Under the pieces are notes generated by a model, which saw nothing but the letters and a program-made list of their open reading frames with translations, was not told where the DNA came from and ran no database searches. Position numbers and translations under genes: made by a program. Positions 1-12,900 of a stretch of DNA of 64,000 bases are shown here, piece after piece; position 1 is the first letter of the stretch; each line of letters begins with the position of its first letter. This stretch comes from Selaginella tamariscina (lineage: Eukaryota > Streptophyta > Lycopodiopsida > Selaginellales > Selaginellaceae). The DNA is taken from NCBI GenBank assembly GCA_003024785.1, contig PUQB01000097.1, positions 69,804 through 133,803 on the forward strand. Direction: 5' to 3'.

Positions 1-600
1 GTGTCATTGAGATCTTATATGTTAGGGGTTACAAGTTCTAATCATTAAATTTTCACTTTTTGTTACACAAATATATAAAGTTTGAGTGATTATGTTGGTT
101 GATACCAATTTTTAATATGTTTTTGATAATTGAATCATCAGTTACAAATTGTTAATTGTCTTTACATGTATTAACAAGGTCTTGTACATTTAATATGATA
201 ATGAACAATTTAATGCAATGTCCTATTATACAACATTAATTATCTTAAATTATGATTGGTTAAAATAGTCTAAAAAGGTTTGTATTTTTCAATTACTTTT
301 CACATATAAGGCAGTTGAATTTTGTTGTAAACATTTGAGTCCACAAGTTAAACTTGTGGTAATATTCATAACAAAATGAGGTTCACCACAAACCCCAAAG
401 ATATTTTAAAATTTAAAATCTTTTAATCTTAAAAAGAAAAAAGTTATCGTTATTTACAAAATCTATTTATAAAGAACCATAAAAAATGTAAATATCTATT
501 TCACTAAAACAATATATTTAAACAAACTACAATTATTAAGTTATTCTTTAAGTATTTTAATAACCTTTATACATGATAGAAATGTTTGATAAATGTCAGA
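1..600. repeat. Left arm of a long inverted repeat (partner 13951-14990)
   Basis: The reverse complement of this stretch matches 13951-14990 over most of its length, for example the telomere-unrelated motif around 26-40 (ttaggggttacaag) and its partner near 14945-14960. The match is degenerate but collinear. The partner arm is longer because it carries two insertions, at 13815-13943 and about 14301-14755. No coding potential is visible. The arms look like divergent copies of one dispersed repeat in opposite orientation. Confidence 0.75.
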
Positions 601-839
601 GTTTTGACCTAAAGGGCCAACATGTGGCAACACGTGGCTGTCAAATGGTCATTTGGCGTCATTACCCTGTGTGAACAACGTTAAGTCTTTCAAGATAACC
701 CTAAAAGTTTGACTCAGAAGCCCAATTAGGTAGAACACTTAGAGTCATACCTTAAATCCCCTAGAATGACCATCTCCTAAACCCTATAGGATAACCCGAG
801 TAAACTTTAGAATCCTGTCCGAATAGACCTAGACAGATT

Positions 840-2080
840 CATGCTCTAACCCCAAAAAGGAGATGTGTCTTATACATACCCTCGTGACAGAGCCAAGGCA
901 TCGTCATTTACCCCTTGAGGAATCACCCTCATTCGAGAGTACAACCCCTTTAGGGCAACAAAGGGGTACCCTGAACCAGACTAACCCCTAAGGGTTTGGG
1001 TGGCCAAGTCATACCCTAGACATAGGGCTAATACTTAGTGTGCGCCATAGGCGAACACGAGTGTTTTATTAAGCAAACTCCTTAAGGCTAGGTTTGAATA
1101 ACCCTAAGTACATGACCTTGCGAGTGTTTCACGAAAAGGCTCTTGCTAACAAGCTTAGGTTGTTCAACCCCTGGATTCCAAGGAGAGCACTTCTTTAGCC
1201 AAGTGTGCCTAAGCACATCTAGTTACGAGACCTAACCTCCCTTGAGTAAATGCCCAAGGCTTAACACCCTAGTGCGAACACAAGCATGTTTATTTGCTAG
1301 AGTATCCAACCCCTTGGCAACAAGCCCATGACAAACCCCAAAGGGCATACCTCAGGCATTGTGTCGCGTGACGTCTAACCCAGTGTCACATTTTCATGTG
1401 ACACTGCCTTCCACGATGTGGGCTATCATGCCATAGCCCTTAGATTCAAAAGTTGCACCAAGTGCCACAAATGTGGCTCTTAAATGCTAGCTCTAGAACC
1501 CCTTAGTGAACCCTTAGGAACTAGGTAACGTGAACCTGTTAAAAAGATCCCACGCCTACAGTTGGACAAAGACACAGATGTGCCTTGCTTGGTCGTGAGT
1601 GCTACACCTAGCTTGATGTGGAGGAGAATGTTGGAGATAAACCTCAACCTCTGCCTCTTGGAATGTGCATCACAACAAGACCTCCCATGCATGGATTCTC
1701 CAACGTTAAGGGTAAGCTACCATGAAGGTGAGATGTACCCCTGTCATGGAAGTTAGGGCGGCACAACAAAGGGTTGTGCCTTGACGACACAAGCTAAAAC
1801 TTGCACCGGGAGAAGGGTAACGAGCTCAGTCATGAACCTAGGAACCCTCATTCCTACATACTCTACCTTATTTATGTGACAGAGTCCCCTCCCCCCCCTT
1901 TTCCTGTATGTGTAAGTGGGCTGGCACGGAATGCTAGCCCCTTAGTTAATTAGATGAGTTTGCACACTAACCCCTGCCCCTAAACCCTACCCAAGGGGGT
2001 GGGGGTTTTAGGGTGTGGGTTAGGTCAACCCTAGGGGTGTTCCTAACCTTATTTAACATGCCCAAACTCATCTTACTAAA
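840..2080. repeat. Dispersed repeat R1, copy 1 (less decayed)
   Basis: A relatively GC-rich block rich in short runs such as aaccccta and cctaaggg. It aligns collinearly, in the same orientation, with 21060-22560. Short ORFs occur on both strands (1480-1692, 1562-1756) but neither is conserved in the second copy, so I do not call them genes. The family is probably a transposable-element remnant. No terminal repeats or polymerase motifs were found, so its class is unknown. Confidence 0.7.
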
Positions 2081-4080
2081 AACATGTCTCCTTATAGTCA
2101 CGACAATTATTAAATTAATTATACTATTAAAAAGGATATCATGACATGTTCCTTATAGATCATTTTTAATATATTTGGAGGTGCTAAATATACATTTGGA
2201 TGTAATATCAATTGTTACAACCTTCGTCTTTTATAGAAAAAACTCTATTGATTTCATAATCTAAAGGATGCCCATGCATACTAAGTGCACAATTGTTTTT
2301 TCAAGATTATCACATGTAAACTTAAAATAATATTGTTTTTTCAAAATACATCTTGAAACTGACATGAAAATGACACTTTGAAATCTTAATGAGTTGTGAC
2401 AATTTTTTAACACTTTTAAATTTAATATTATTTATACCTCTTCAAATTGCAAATAGGATTTGTACATTGTAGATGTTAATACACTTGCAATTGAACATGT
2501 CAACCAACTAACACTATTAAGTCATATTTTTTTCCCTTGGTGGTAAACACTTTAATCTTTGAGTGAGAATGAAATGGATGTTGCCATTATAAATAGTATA
2601 TTGGAATGTGTTGAAGTTCATAATTGCTAATATTAATTTTTAAGCAAGAGTAAATAAAAATAATTGATATTTGGTTAAAAATGACATTACAAATAAAATT
2701 ATTAAGCTAATTATTATTATCAAACTCACTAAACACCTCAACATAAGTAACTTATAAAGATTTGAACATAACTAAGCAAATATATGTACCAAAAGAAACA
2801 TGAAGGTAAAGCTTTTAAAATTCCTTTGTCTTTTATGAAATTACTTGTTTTACAATAAAGAGTAAACTATCATAAAAAAGATGTCATCGATACCACTCTT
2901 TTCATTGAATACCACGATAATATAAGTTACTAATGAATATTAACATGAATGTGTGGACTATCAATCTAGGTAGACATCGTAGGTATGCCATGTATGTCTC
3001 TAAACCTAACATGCCTGATAATAATTTAATTAAGTTAATTTTGCATTTTAATTGATTTTCTTATAATTTAATGATATCAACCTTCATAAGTAAGAACATT
3101 AAGAATTGGAGAATTGCATAAATTATTCATGAGACAAAACTCAAGATCAACAACATTTTTAAAAAGCAACATAAGTAGACCTTAGTTATCATAAAGTATA
3201 ACTCAAAACATTGAACTAATGTAAAAACATTATTTATTATTTCGGAACAAAAATATAAATAAAATTTAACCAATATGTATCAATTTCATAATTATGTCAA
3301 GTTTAATTGGCATGTTAGATACATCATTAGTTAGATTATTAAATTTATACTAAATTACATAATAGACTTACAATTGTTATTGAATTGCATATAATTATTA
3401 AAAACATCACAACTTTATAAAATTTTATATTGAAATAACTTGATAAATATGTGTTATGTTATCACTTTTAAACATGTGAAAAACTCATGAATTGCACATT
3501 CATCAAATTAATAATAATAACAAACAAGAATGATTTAATAACAAGCGGTAAACATCATCTCTTATTCACCTTACAAATTTGCTAATAAAGTCTTAAATTT
3601 AAATTTATGGAACCCAATGAAAAGTAAACAAAATAGACAATGACCTACTATCGATGAGTCATTATGAAATCTATGTGTTAGAAACAATTACTAAAACACA
3701 AGAGGTTACTTTCAAATATTTGATCGTGAGAAATGGAAAAAAATAAAAATAAAAAATGTAAAGAGAAAGGTACTTCATTATACCTCCATGAAATATGGTA
3801 TAATTGCAAATTGAGAATGTATGATATCCCATAAACCTACTATTATATACACAAGTCTTCCTCCATGTGACACACATGCGACCATGGCACTAACAGGTCA
3901 CCCCCATTATACATGTGTGTACTGCATGCATACATACACATGTATATCCTATACACCACTTTACAGAACAAAACTGGTTGCCTAGGCCCGAAAAACACCA
4001 GTGCTGGCGTAAAAGAGGGAAAATACTAAGTATAATTCTTAAATATGCCAATTAACATACATAACTATATGAAAAACCGA
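2081..4080. other. AT-rich intergenic sequence, nothing recognised
   Basis: About 2 kb of very AT-rich sequence with no convincing coding region, RNA gene or terminal repeats on either strand. Short ORFs here are low-complexity readings. From about 4080 onward it becomes recognisable as the 3' flank of PLATZ unit A. Confidence 0.6.
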
Positions 4081-4794
4081 ATATACTCATATATACACAT
4101 ATATTGTAGGTGTTGTGTTGTGCATTGTGTTACGATTTGAATATGCATGTGTTTATGTATATGTTACGTGTGTGTAAGGATAAAAAGGCACTAGTTTACT
4201 ATTCCATATGCACGGCATACCGTACTATTGTAACTTTCCTTTTAAGTATTCAGACATCTTGTTTTATATATACATACTTCATATACACCGTATATGCTAG
4301 GGAGACAAGAGTTAAAAAGGTGTAAATTTTACAAATTATATATGTATTAAATCATTTACATAAATGAGATCCATTAATCTTGATTTATATCCTCCAAATG
4401 TGTATAAATATAAAGTTAAGTAAGTTATATTGGAATCCAGCGACTTCGAATAAGCTATAAGAATTCTAGAAGAAAATATATCTAATATTTATTTTCTTCT
4501 ATAATTCTTATACAAACACACTGCACACAATATATATGCACATAAAAAATACTTCATGTGCATATAATTGTGTGCGAGAGAAACATAGAGAGATGCATAT
4601 ACAAATAACATGTCCACATATTGCAAGTGCCTGCATGACATTGTACAAACATTTTAAATAGCAATCTTTGGTTTTTTAATTTTACTTTTTAACCATATAC
4701 TGGCATGTAGTAAAATCATAGTAAATGCACACACACATATGTTCTGTTCTTAATATTTTGATAATTTATTAATAAAAATAGTGTTTGTACAATA

Positions 4795-5297
4795 TGCACA
4801 AATATCCATTGTTTTAGCTGCTTTTGTTAAAGGTATGGAATTTGCTTTATAGCTCTTCCTTTTCCTAGATGGTGCTTGTGACTTCTTCAGTAGGATGAGC
4901 AAGCATGTAGTTCATCAAAACTTGCATGCACTCGTGGCACTACATTGCTCACAGGGTCTACCACACCAACACACTTCTTACAGTGAATTTCTTAAACTTC
5001 TTCTTGTTAGGCCTGTTTATGAACAAAAGTGACCTGCTATTTCTGTGCGTCTTTAATGTCAACAAGAGTATCTATCTCGTACTTTGGAATTGATGCATGC
5101 TTCATTGTCATCTTCATATGGATCAACAAATGGTCGTGGTGACTTACTACCTTGTGAGGACACACGAGATCCTCACAAGTACAGCAGAAAACTATCATGG
5201 GTGCTGCCCGGCGACATGTACAATTTTGATGGTAACCTCCATTCTCTCCACAAGCATCTATAAACTTGACTAACCAATTGCAATTAGGGCTCTCCAT
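4795..5297 (-). pseudogene. PLATZ-type zinc-binding gene, degenerate copy A
   Basis: Copy A of the local PLATZ family, read on the minus strand from the ATG at 5297. The first 87 codons are open and match intact copy F (26750-27289), including the NCTC and CCTCEDLVCPHK zinc-ligand stretches and the HHDH motif. The frame is lost near 5037. Recognisable remains of the second cysteine block and the basic C-terminus continue in other frames to about 4795. Homology to the other units continues into the 3' flank to roughly 4080 and the 5' flank to about 5440, so a whole unit was duplicated, not just the coding part. Probably non-functional, although part of the damage could be sequence error. Confidence 0.75.
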
Positions 5298-5444
5298 TTG
5301 CAAACTTCACGATACCTTGTAACTGATATTTGTACCCTACCTAAAACCATTACCTTTTATAATCCAGAATATACCAATTATACCTTTAATGACATATTGT
5401 ACTTTAAAGGTAGTGCATGCGTGACGTGGATCGTTTTTCATGTA

Positions 5445-5496
5445 TTATAATATATATATATATATATATATAATATACACACACACACACACACAG
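5445..5496. repeat. TA/CA compound microsatellite
   Basis: A (TA)n run followed directly by (CA)n, just upstream of PLATZ unit A. Tracts of this kind are very common in the introns and spacers of this window. Confidence 0.9.
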
Positions 5497-5754
5497 AGTA
5501 AAGATATGTGAAGAAAGATTTAATTTAATTTGATTAGTTAATTTAAATGAGCTTGCTCAAGAGGAATTACCTAATATGCACAAAGGCGGCTATGAAAGTG
5601 TATATGTATAAATACTCTGCGCGCTGGAGATAGAGAGAGATTTTATAGATTGAAACATCAAAAACTAAATGAGGTGTTATTATTCATCTCTTTTTTTTCT
5701 CTGCACTTGGTAAGTCTTGGCTTCGGTGACATAATCAGTCAATGAAGCATTCTT

Positions 5755-6219
5755 GTGATATTTGTACCCTACCTATATATTTAACCTTTAAACATAAAAT
5801 CCTAATTAATTACCTTTAATAACACACGTGGAATAATATTATCACATATGTTTATTTGTAAGGGTAAATCAGGTGAGTTAAATCATACAATAGAATATAC
5901 TTTATTCTTTAAAGAATACCGTTGAGGATATATGCTTAATATATTCTAAAGCATATGTTAAAGGTTCCTACTCTACTTATGTTTAGTAAACTCAACATGA
6001 TATAAAGGTTCCTACTCTAACTTATGCATAATATATATTAATAACGATAGAATAATAACGTTGAAGCAAGCATTATCAAATAAATCATACTACATACAAG
6101 TTCAATCTCATATTTATCTTATATATTACAATGTATCTTTTCTTGTGAATATACTTTGGATTAGAGTTAAGACAGTCAGGCCTATGCAGATATATCTGAA
6201 ATTTTGTGTCTTAGACATA

Positions 6220-6230
<11 letters not shown>
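5755..6230. repeat. Orphan flank of the PLATZ unit (inverted relative to 7205-8535)
   Basis: 5755-6005 is the 5' flank of a PLATZ unit without a coding region beside it. It reads as the reverse complement of the sequence directly upstream of copy B (7205-7445). 6060-6230 is the reverse complement of 8380-8535 and related to 26530-26745, the sequence just downstream of copy F. The short ORF at 6061-6288 is a by-product of this repeat and its CT/TA tract. Confidence 0.7.
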
Positions 6231-6253
<23 letters not shown>

Positions 6254-7445
6254 ATATATATATATATCTCGCACGGATAGCCAACTGACGTCCGGACATT
6301 AAGTGGACGGTTCAAATTACACATATACACCTTCCCCTATATATGCATGTATGAAGTGTTATTTAATTAATTAATTCTTTATTTATTTGACACGCCCTTG
6401 TTATCAAACCTTCATTTCCAGGTTCAACTTGCTAGTTAAGAAAATATACCACTCTTAAATATATTATTAATAGTTTATAAATTTGTTTTTATTTATATTA
6501 TATTTATTAATTTAAAATTGATAATGTGTTTTTTAATATATATATATTAAAAAACATTTTAAGATAAGATGTGGAGTTTTTGCACTGGGATTTTCATTTC
6601 ATTTTCATATAATTTTATAAACTTACATTTAAATTTAAAATTATGTGGTGAATTTTGTTGTTCATACACTAATATAGTTAATTACATAATACATAATTCA
6701 TTCACACTAATTTATGTCTACTAGGTTGCTTTTATTATTTTATCTATTCTATCTTAAATATATATATATATATAGTATGTTAGAATGCTTCATAAATTGC
6801 TTCCCATCCTATAGAAACATTATAATCTATGCGTTTTATCGAAAATCCTTTCCACACTTGCCCGTCGAAACGCCATTTCACACTTTGGCCCTGAACGATT
6901 TTATGAGTATCACATACAGTTGATCGTAAAAGTTTATATATTCATAAATTAAAGATCGTTAGTAATCATATTATACATACTTTTAATTCATAATAGCAGA
7001 TTGTAAATTTAAAAGAAAAACGCTAGATATAGTTATTATGTTAAAGAATAACTTCAGCTATACTAACGACTTACCTTTTTAAATTAAATTTTTGATAAAT
7101 ATATCCAATATTTTGCCATAAGATTTTAATGTTTATTTTGTCAGGACATTCTCTATATTTTCATAAACTTCAAACTAACAATTCAGGGTCTAATTAGATT
7201 CATGTTGAGTTTAATAAACATAAGTAGAGTATAGAAAATAACTGAAAATTGAAGAAAATGAAGCCTTGAGGAATATATTAAGCATTAAAGAATTAAGTAT
7301 ATTCTATTGTATAATTTATGACCTTATTATTCCACACGTGTCATTAAAGGTAATTAATTGGTATATTCTGAATCTTATGTTTAAAGGTTAAATACATAGG
7401 TAAGGTATAAATATCACAAGGTTGTAAGGTTTAGGATTGTAGTAA

Positions 7446-7829
7446 ATGAAGAGCCCTAATTTTATGTCTGTAGATGCCTGTGGAGGAAATGGAGGCTACC
7501 GTCAAAATTGCACATGTTGTCGGGCAACATCGGGGACAATCTTATGTTGTACTAAATACTTTGTTGACATCAACAAGAATAGCATGTCGCTTTTGTTCGG
7601 TGGGTATGGACCATGTGAACAGTGTAGTGAGGCCACGAGCGCCTGCAAGTTTCATTGTCTTGCTTGCAAGATGAACTACAAGCTTGGTGAAGAAGTCACA
7701 TCCTCTTTAGAGGCACCATCTAAGAAAAGGAAGAGCTGTGAAGCAGATTCCATGCCTTCAAAACGATGGATATTTGTGCACAACTGTACAAACACTATTA
7801 TCAATAAATTATTAATATGTAAAGATTAA
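7446..7829 (+). pseudogene. PLATZ-type copy B, internally deleted
   Basis: A 127-codon open frame starting at the ATG at 7446. It keeps the N-terminal Cys region (QNCTCC, then LCCT) and the second block (CEQC, then C-x2-C-L-A-C-K). The stretch between them is missing when compared with copy F; it should contain CEDLVCPHK and the histidine motif. The C-terminus has a basic SKKRK segment. Copy B and copy E share the variant NYKLGEEVTSSLEAPSKKRK, so they form a sub-family distinct from A, C, D and F. The loss of the central zinc ligands makes a normal PLATZ domain unlikely. It could still encode a short protein, but I have no evidence of expression. Confidence 0.65.
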
Positions 7830-8318
7830 GAACACAACATATGCGCGCCACACATATATTGTGTGTGTATGCATTTTACTATATAAGGTTAGAAAATAAA
7901 AAACCAAACAGTGCATTCTAAGATGTTTGTATATGCATGCACTTGTGCATGTTATTGCATATGTCTCTCTGTTTCACTCTTTTGCACACACACACACTTA
8001 CACATTATATATGCACATGAAGTATCTAAACTTTATTTCCTTCTAAAATTCTTATAGCTTGTTCAGAGTCGTTGGATTCCAATATAAAGTCCTTTTAAAA
8101 TACTTTATATACAATTGAGGATATAAATCAAGATTAATGCATATATATATTTACATCTTTTTACTTTGTATGTGTATAGAAGTATGTATTATATAAAACA
8201 AATATGCTGAAATACTTAGAAAGTATAGTTAGAAATGATACGGTATGAAATAGTAACAAATGCCTTTCCAACGTGACATCCGCATATACACATACATTAA
8301 AATCATAACACTATATAT

Positions 8319-8363
<45 letters not shown>

Positions 8364-8540
8364 AGAAGAGAGAGAGAGATGTCTAAGACATAAAATTTGA
8401 GATATATCTGCATAGTCTTGACTGTCTTAGCTCTAATCCAAAGATAATTTATAACATCAAACTTTGTATAAGATAAATATGAGTTGAACTTGTATGCAGT
8501 ATGATTTATTTGATAATGCTTGCTTCAATGTTATTATTTT
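7830..8540. repeat. 3' flank of PLATZ unit B with microsatellites
   Basis: Matches, in inverted orientation, the 3' flank of copy E (about 15760-16400) and part of the flanks of A and C. The shared features include a gtgtgtgtatgcattttacta block, a GTTGGATTCCAATAT block and the ACGTGACATCCGCATA block. A long TA tract lies at 8312-8360. The last 150 bases are an inverted copy of 6060-6230. Confidence 0.7.
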
Positions 8541-8853
8541 ATTGTTATTAATATTTATTATGTATAAGAATTTTTAAACTGATAAATAATGTTTGACTAA
8601 TATGTCATTTAGATATAGATAACACTAAAGTGCTTAAATGCAAATACAACATTAATGGGAAGTGCTTAGATATTAACATGTAAGAATAAAATAATTTTAA
8701 AAATGACCTCATATGCATTATTATATGATTAAACTCGTGAATATTTGGTGATTAAAATACACAAAATCTCGGAACCATATCCTCGCAAATATGAGGTGAA
8801 ATTTCACTTGGCTTAATCTTCAGGATTTAGTTGGGCTTCATGTTCACTAAAAT

Positions 8854-8886
<33 letters not shown>

Positions 8887-9769
8887 CCCTTAACAAATCT
8901 TGTTGTCCAGGCTTAACTTTACTCGTGTATGCTACGTGTGTAACTGCAATGATGAAAATGCACCCGTTACTATTTACTATTTATCCTTTTAAGTATTTCA
9001 GTATAGTTCTATAATACATACTTTATATACACATTAACATCCACATATGCGTATATGCAAGGGGAGAGTTCCAGTTCCCTTTCATTTTCATTATAAGTGG
9101 TTTACATTTTGAATAGTTTGTAAATGCTGAAACCAAAGTAAAAGGATGTAATATAAAAGCTAATATATAGAGGCAGATTCTTAATTAGGGTCATCTTTAA
9201 ATACTTAGTGTTGTTCACACAGACAATTAATGTTGGAAGGCTAGATAAGAATGGGAGTACATCAAGATTAAAAAATGATATTCCTTAGTAATAATAATAT
9301 TGTAGAGTGCCCTGTTCTTTTGCTTAATTGCATCTGATGTAAACTCTTTGGGTATATTGGAAAATTTAGCATTGCTCATGTAATATCATATTGCTCTGAT
9401 TTAAATCTTCACCCTCATCACCCTCAAACTCAACTGTAAAGGTCATCCACTACGATGTTATGGGTTTTAAATATTGAAATCTAGCAACTCTGAATAAGTT
9501 ATAAGAATTCTTGAAGGAAACAAACATTAGATACATTCATGCTTTAGTGTGTGACAGAGAGATGCATATGCATCTCTTGTTTAGTTTTTTATTTTTGTTT
9601 CTAACCCTACACTGGCATGTAGTAAAATGCATACATACACACACGCATGCATATGTATATATATGTGTATATGTTTCTCTCTCTCTATCATATGCATGTG
9701 TGTGTGTTATGTTCTCAATATTCATATATATTGATAATTTATTGATTAAGATAGTGTTTGTACAACTAT

Positions 9770-10409
9770 GCACAGATATCCATTATTTTGGCTGCTTTTG
9801 TTGAAGGTTTGAACTCTTCCTCTTAGAGGTGCCTCTAAAAAGAATGTGACTTCTTCAATAGGATGAGCAAGTATGTAATTCATCTTGCAAGCAAGACAAC
9901 AAACTTGCAGGTACTTGCGTCCTCACTACACTGCTCACATGGTCTATCACACCCCACACACTTCTTATCAGTGAATTTCTTGAACTTCTTTTGGTTGGGC
10001 CTGTTTACGAACAAGAGTGACCTGCTGATTGGGCCTGTTTACGAACAAGAGTGACCTGCTGATTGGGCCTGTTTACGAACAGAGCAACCTGCTGTTCCTG
10101 TGCATGTCAACAAGAATATCGAAAACTAACCATAAGAAGATGATGCAATTGCAAAACCACACCCAAATGTCTTTAAACAATATTAGTAGTTCTCTGTACT
10201 TTTATTTATTTCATAGTTTGGAATTGATGCATGCTTCATTATCATCTTCATATGCGAATGGTCATGGTGACCTACCACCTTGTGAAGACACACAAGATCC
10301 TCACAAGTACGGCAGAAGACTATCATGGGTGCTGCCCGGCGACATGTACAATAACCTACGTTCTCTCCACACGCATTTATAAACTTTTAGCCATTGCAGG
10401 ACTCTACAT
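9770..10409 (-). pseudogene. PLATZ-type copy C, nonsense at codon 2 and 34-bp triplication
   Basis: Read on the minus strand, the ATG at 10409 is followed at once by TAG where the other copies have GAG, so translation would stop after one residue. Further in, a 34-bp unit occurs three times in tandem (9997-10030, 10031-10064, and a diverged third copy from 10065). This unit encodes the LLFVNRP-like linker in the intact copy, and 34 is not a multiple of three, so the frame is also destroyed there. The remaining sequence is clearly PLATZ-derived. The 3' flank homology extends to roughly 8860 and the 5' flank to about 10560. Confidence 0.8.
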
Positions 10410-10985
10410 TTTCAAACTTCACACTACAATCTTACAAAATTATAACTTAGATTTGTACCCTACCTATCTTACCTTTAAGCATACGATCCAGAATCTATCA
10501 ATCAATTACCTTTAATGACATAGTATATACATTAAATGTAGTGCGTGTGGGCTGTGTATCTTTTGCATGTACATTGAGACTCATATTCCTTTAAAAAGTT
10601 GCAAAATGCACCAGTCAAATAAGCTAAATCATACAAAAAAGATATTCTTTATAATTAAAGAATATTCTATTTAGGTTTCTAAGTGCATATTGATATGAGT
10701 TTGATCTCATATAATATATACAATATAATGAATTTATTATACAGAAATTCTTACAGAGAGAAATCATTCCAATTATGATTAAAACGTACAACTTATAATT
10801 GAGAAATTAAATTAAATTTACGTAGTAATAAAGCTAATTTAGTTTTTAAAAGTTGTTTTAATATTAATTTTAATAGCTTATTAAAGCCAGATAGAATCAG
10901 CCATGATCGACTTACGATACGATTTTTGATTTTAATTATTTATAAATTTACGATATAATGAACTTATCACAAATTTAGTATATAA

Positions 10986-11111
10986 CAGTGTTATAACTTA
11001 TAACCCGTAGTCAAAAAGTGCTACAGAAATGTATAATTATTAATTTATTTTATTACTAATTTAATTTAATTACTAATCTAAAGCGTTTTTTGACTACGGT
11101 TAATTTCACTG
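10986..11111. mobile_element. Hairpin MITE, copy 1
   Basis: A 126-bp near-palindrome with ends CAGTG...CACTG and inner inverted motifs CCGTAGTCAAAAA / TTTTTGACTACGG. It belongs to the same family as 13815-13943. The CAGTG ends suggest a hAT-type non-autonomous element. No transposase is present, and the target duplication is not clean for this copy. Confidence 0.75.
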
Positions 11112-11306
11112 GTGTATATAATAGTATACTAAAAAAGAAAATCATTTATTATAATATTACTTTATCATACAGTGCACGCACGCTCACGCATGCACACACG
11201 CGTGAGGATCAGCACCAGTATAAAGAAAGGGTTTGCTTGATAATCCTATCTTTTTTTTATTAAGGGGAATTTTTTATATTGGTACAGGGCATTGGAAAGT
11301 TTGCAA

Positions 11307-11838
11307 ATGGAGAGTCCTAAGTGCAGTTGGCTAGTCAAGTTTAAATGTTTGTGGGGAAACGGAAGTTACTATCAAAATTGCACATGTCGCCGGGCAGCAC
11401 CCATGACAGTCTTCTGCCGTACTTGTGAGGATCTGGTGTGTCCTCACAAGGTGGTAGGTCACCATGACCATTCGTTGATCCATATCAAGATGAGGCAGTA
11501 TGCATCAGTCCCAAAGGACGAGATAGATATTCTTATTGACATCAAAGACGTGCACAAGAATAGTAAGTCGTATTTATTTATAAACAGGCCGCCTAACAAG
11601 AGGGGATGGACAAAGACCACTGGTAAGACGTGTGTTAGGTAGACCATGTGAGCGGTGTAGCGAGGATGGGAGTGCTTACAATTTTTGTTGTCTTGCATGC
11701 AAGATGAATTACATGCTTGCTCATCCTACTGAAGCAGTCACATTCTCTTTAAATGCATCATCTAGGAAAAGAAAGAACCTTGAAGCCGGTTCCATGCCTT
11801 TAGCAAAAGCAACCAAAACTATGGATAATTGTGCATAG
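11307..11838 (+). pseudogene. PLATZ-type copy D, one frame break
   Basis: The ATG at 11307 opens a frame with WLVKF, QNCTCRRA, CRTCEDLVCPHK and HHDH, in the same order as intact copy F. This frame ends at a TAG near 11640. A second frame beginning around 11632 carries the rest (GRPCERCSE, FCCLACKMNY, basic SRKRK tail) to 11838. Only a one-step frame change separates the halves, so this copy is the best preserved after F. Inverted arms at about 10715-10790 and 12485-12555 surround it. Whether the break is real or a base-calling error cannot be decided from the sequence. Confidence 0.7.
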
Positions 11839-11849
11839 TTGTATAAACA

Positions 11850-12900
11850 TTATTTTGTTTAATAAATTATCAGTATTGAGAACAAACATATTATATGTAA
11901 TTAAGTAGAACACTAACGAAAAATCAGTACCAACAAGACATTGGGGCGTTTATGCTGTTTGAAGCGATGAGTGAGTACTTGCGGACTTGGACTTTTGTAC
12001 ACTCCTTACAGTGAAGATTTGGTTGGATACTTAGATGCAGACTACTGGATATGACACGGACAGCGTTGGTGTTTTAAGTGCAGTTCTATTGTGGAAGTTC
12101 AAGAAGCAATTTGTGTTTTTGTTTAACTCAATATTCTCGACTGTTAAAGAAGCCATAGGCTGTGTACCAAGCAGTAAATAGTTCATAATTTCAGATGAAT
12201 TGTTTGTTATAATAAGTTTGGTGGTAACTTTATCTAGAATAATAATAAAATGTTTAATTGTATCAACAAAATCTTTTTGACTCAATGTGAACTTAAAAAA
12301 GGGTTTTAAGATGAATATATTTATCATAAACTTGTTATATCGTGAATATATAAAATAATACAAAATGTATATTTTCATGAGGTGTTCGATTTTTTAATCC
12401 AGTTTTATTTCAAAATTAAATAAAACGTTACTGATTTTTAAAACCAAATTAACAAAATTAACACATTAATTTCTAGGAAGGATGATTTTTAATCATAATT
12501 GAAACTGTCTCTCTAAAATGCAAGAATTTCTGTATAATAAATTCATTTTATATCGATATATTATCTGAGATCATCGTCAAATGACGAGACAACAGAAGTT
12601 CTTCGAGATGTATGAAATATCTCTCTCCGCCACTGTAAAATTAAAAAGTATATATTGTATTAAGTAATGTACTCGTACACAAACACATATTGATACACAA
12701 CACAGCAAGTATATACAACCCAAAGCTATATATAGTGTGCTACATATTATAGATATCATGTTTCGACGTTATTTTATTTCATCTTCGTTACTTTGTTACA
12801 TATTATGAACCTCTATCTTTATTTTTCATACACACATATAGAGAGATTATGTAAATATTGTCAATTCAGGTTCGTCCACTAACCTCAGGAGATATATATA
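11850..12900. other. AT-rich spacer with right inverted arm
   Basis: No gene recognised. 12485-12555 is the reverse complement of about 10715-10790 (shared motif cagaaattctta on one arm), so PLATZ copy D sits between inverted arms. The 115-codon minus-strand ORF at 12031-12378 has no recognisable family and a composition typical of AT-rich spacer. Confidence 0.5.

Noticed and set aside
1480..1756. Overlapping short ORFs on both strands in R1 copy 1
   Set aside because: Not conserved in R1 copy 2, no domain, and overlapping on opposite strands; they are by-products of a GC-richer repeat.
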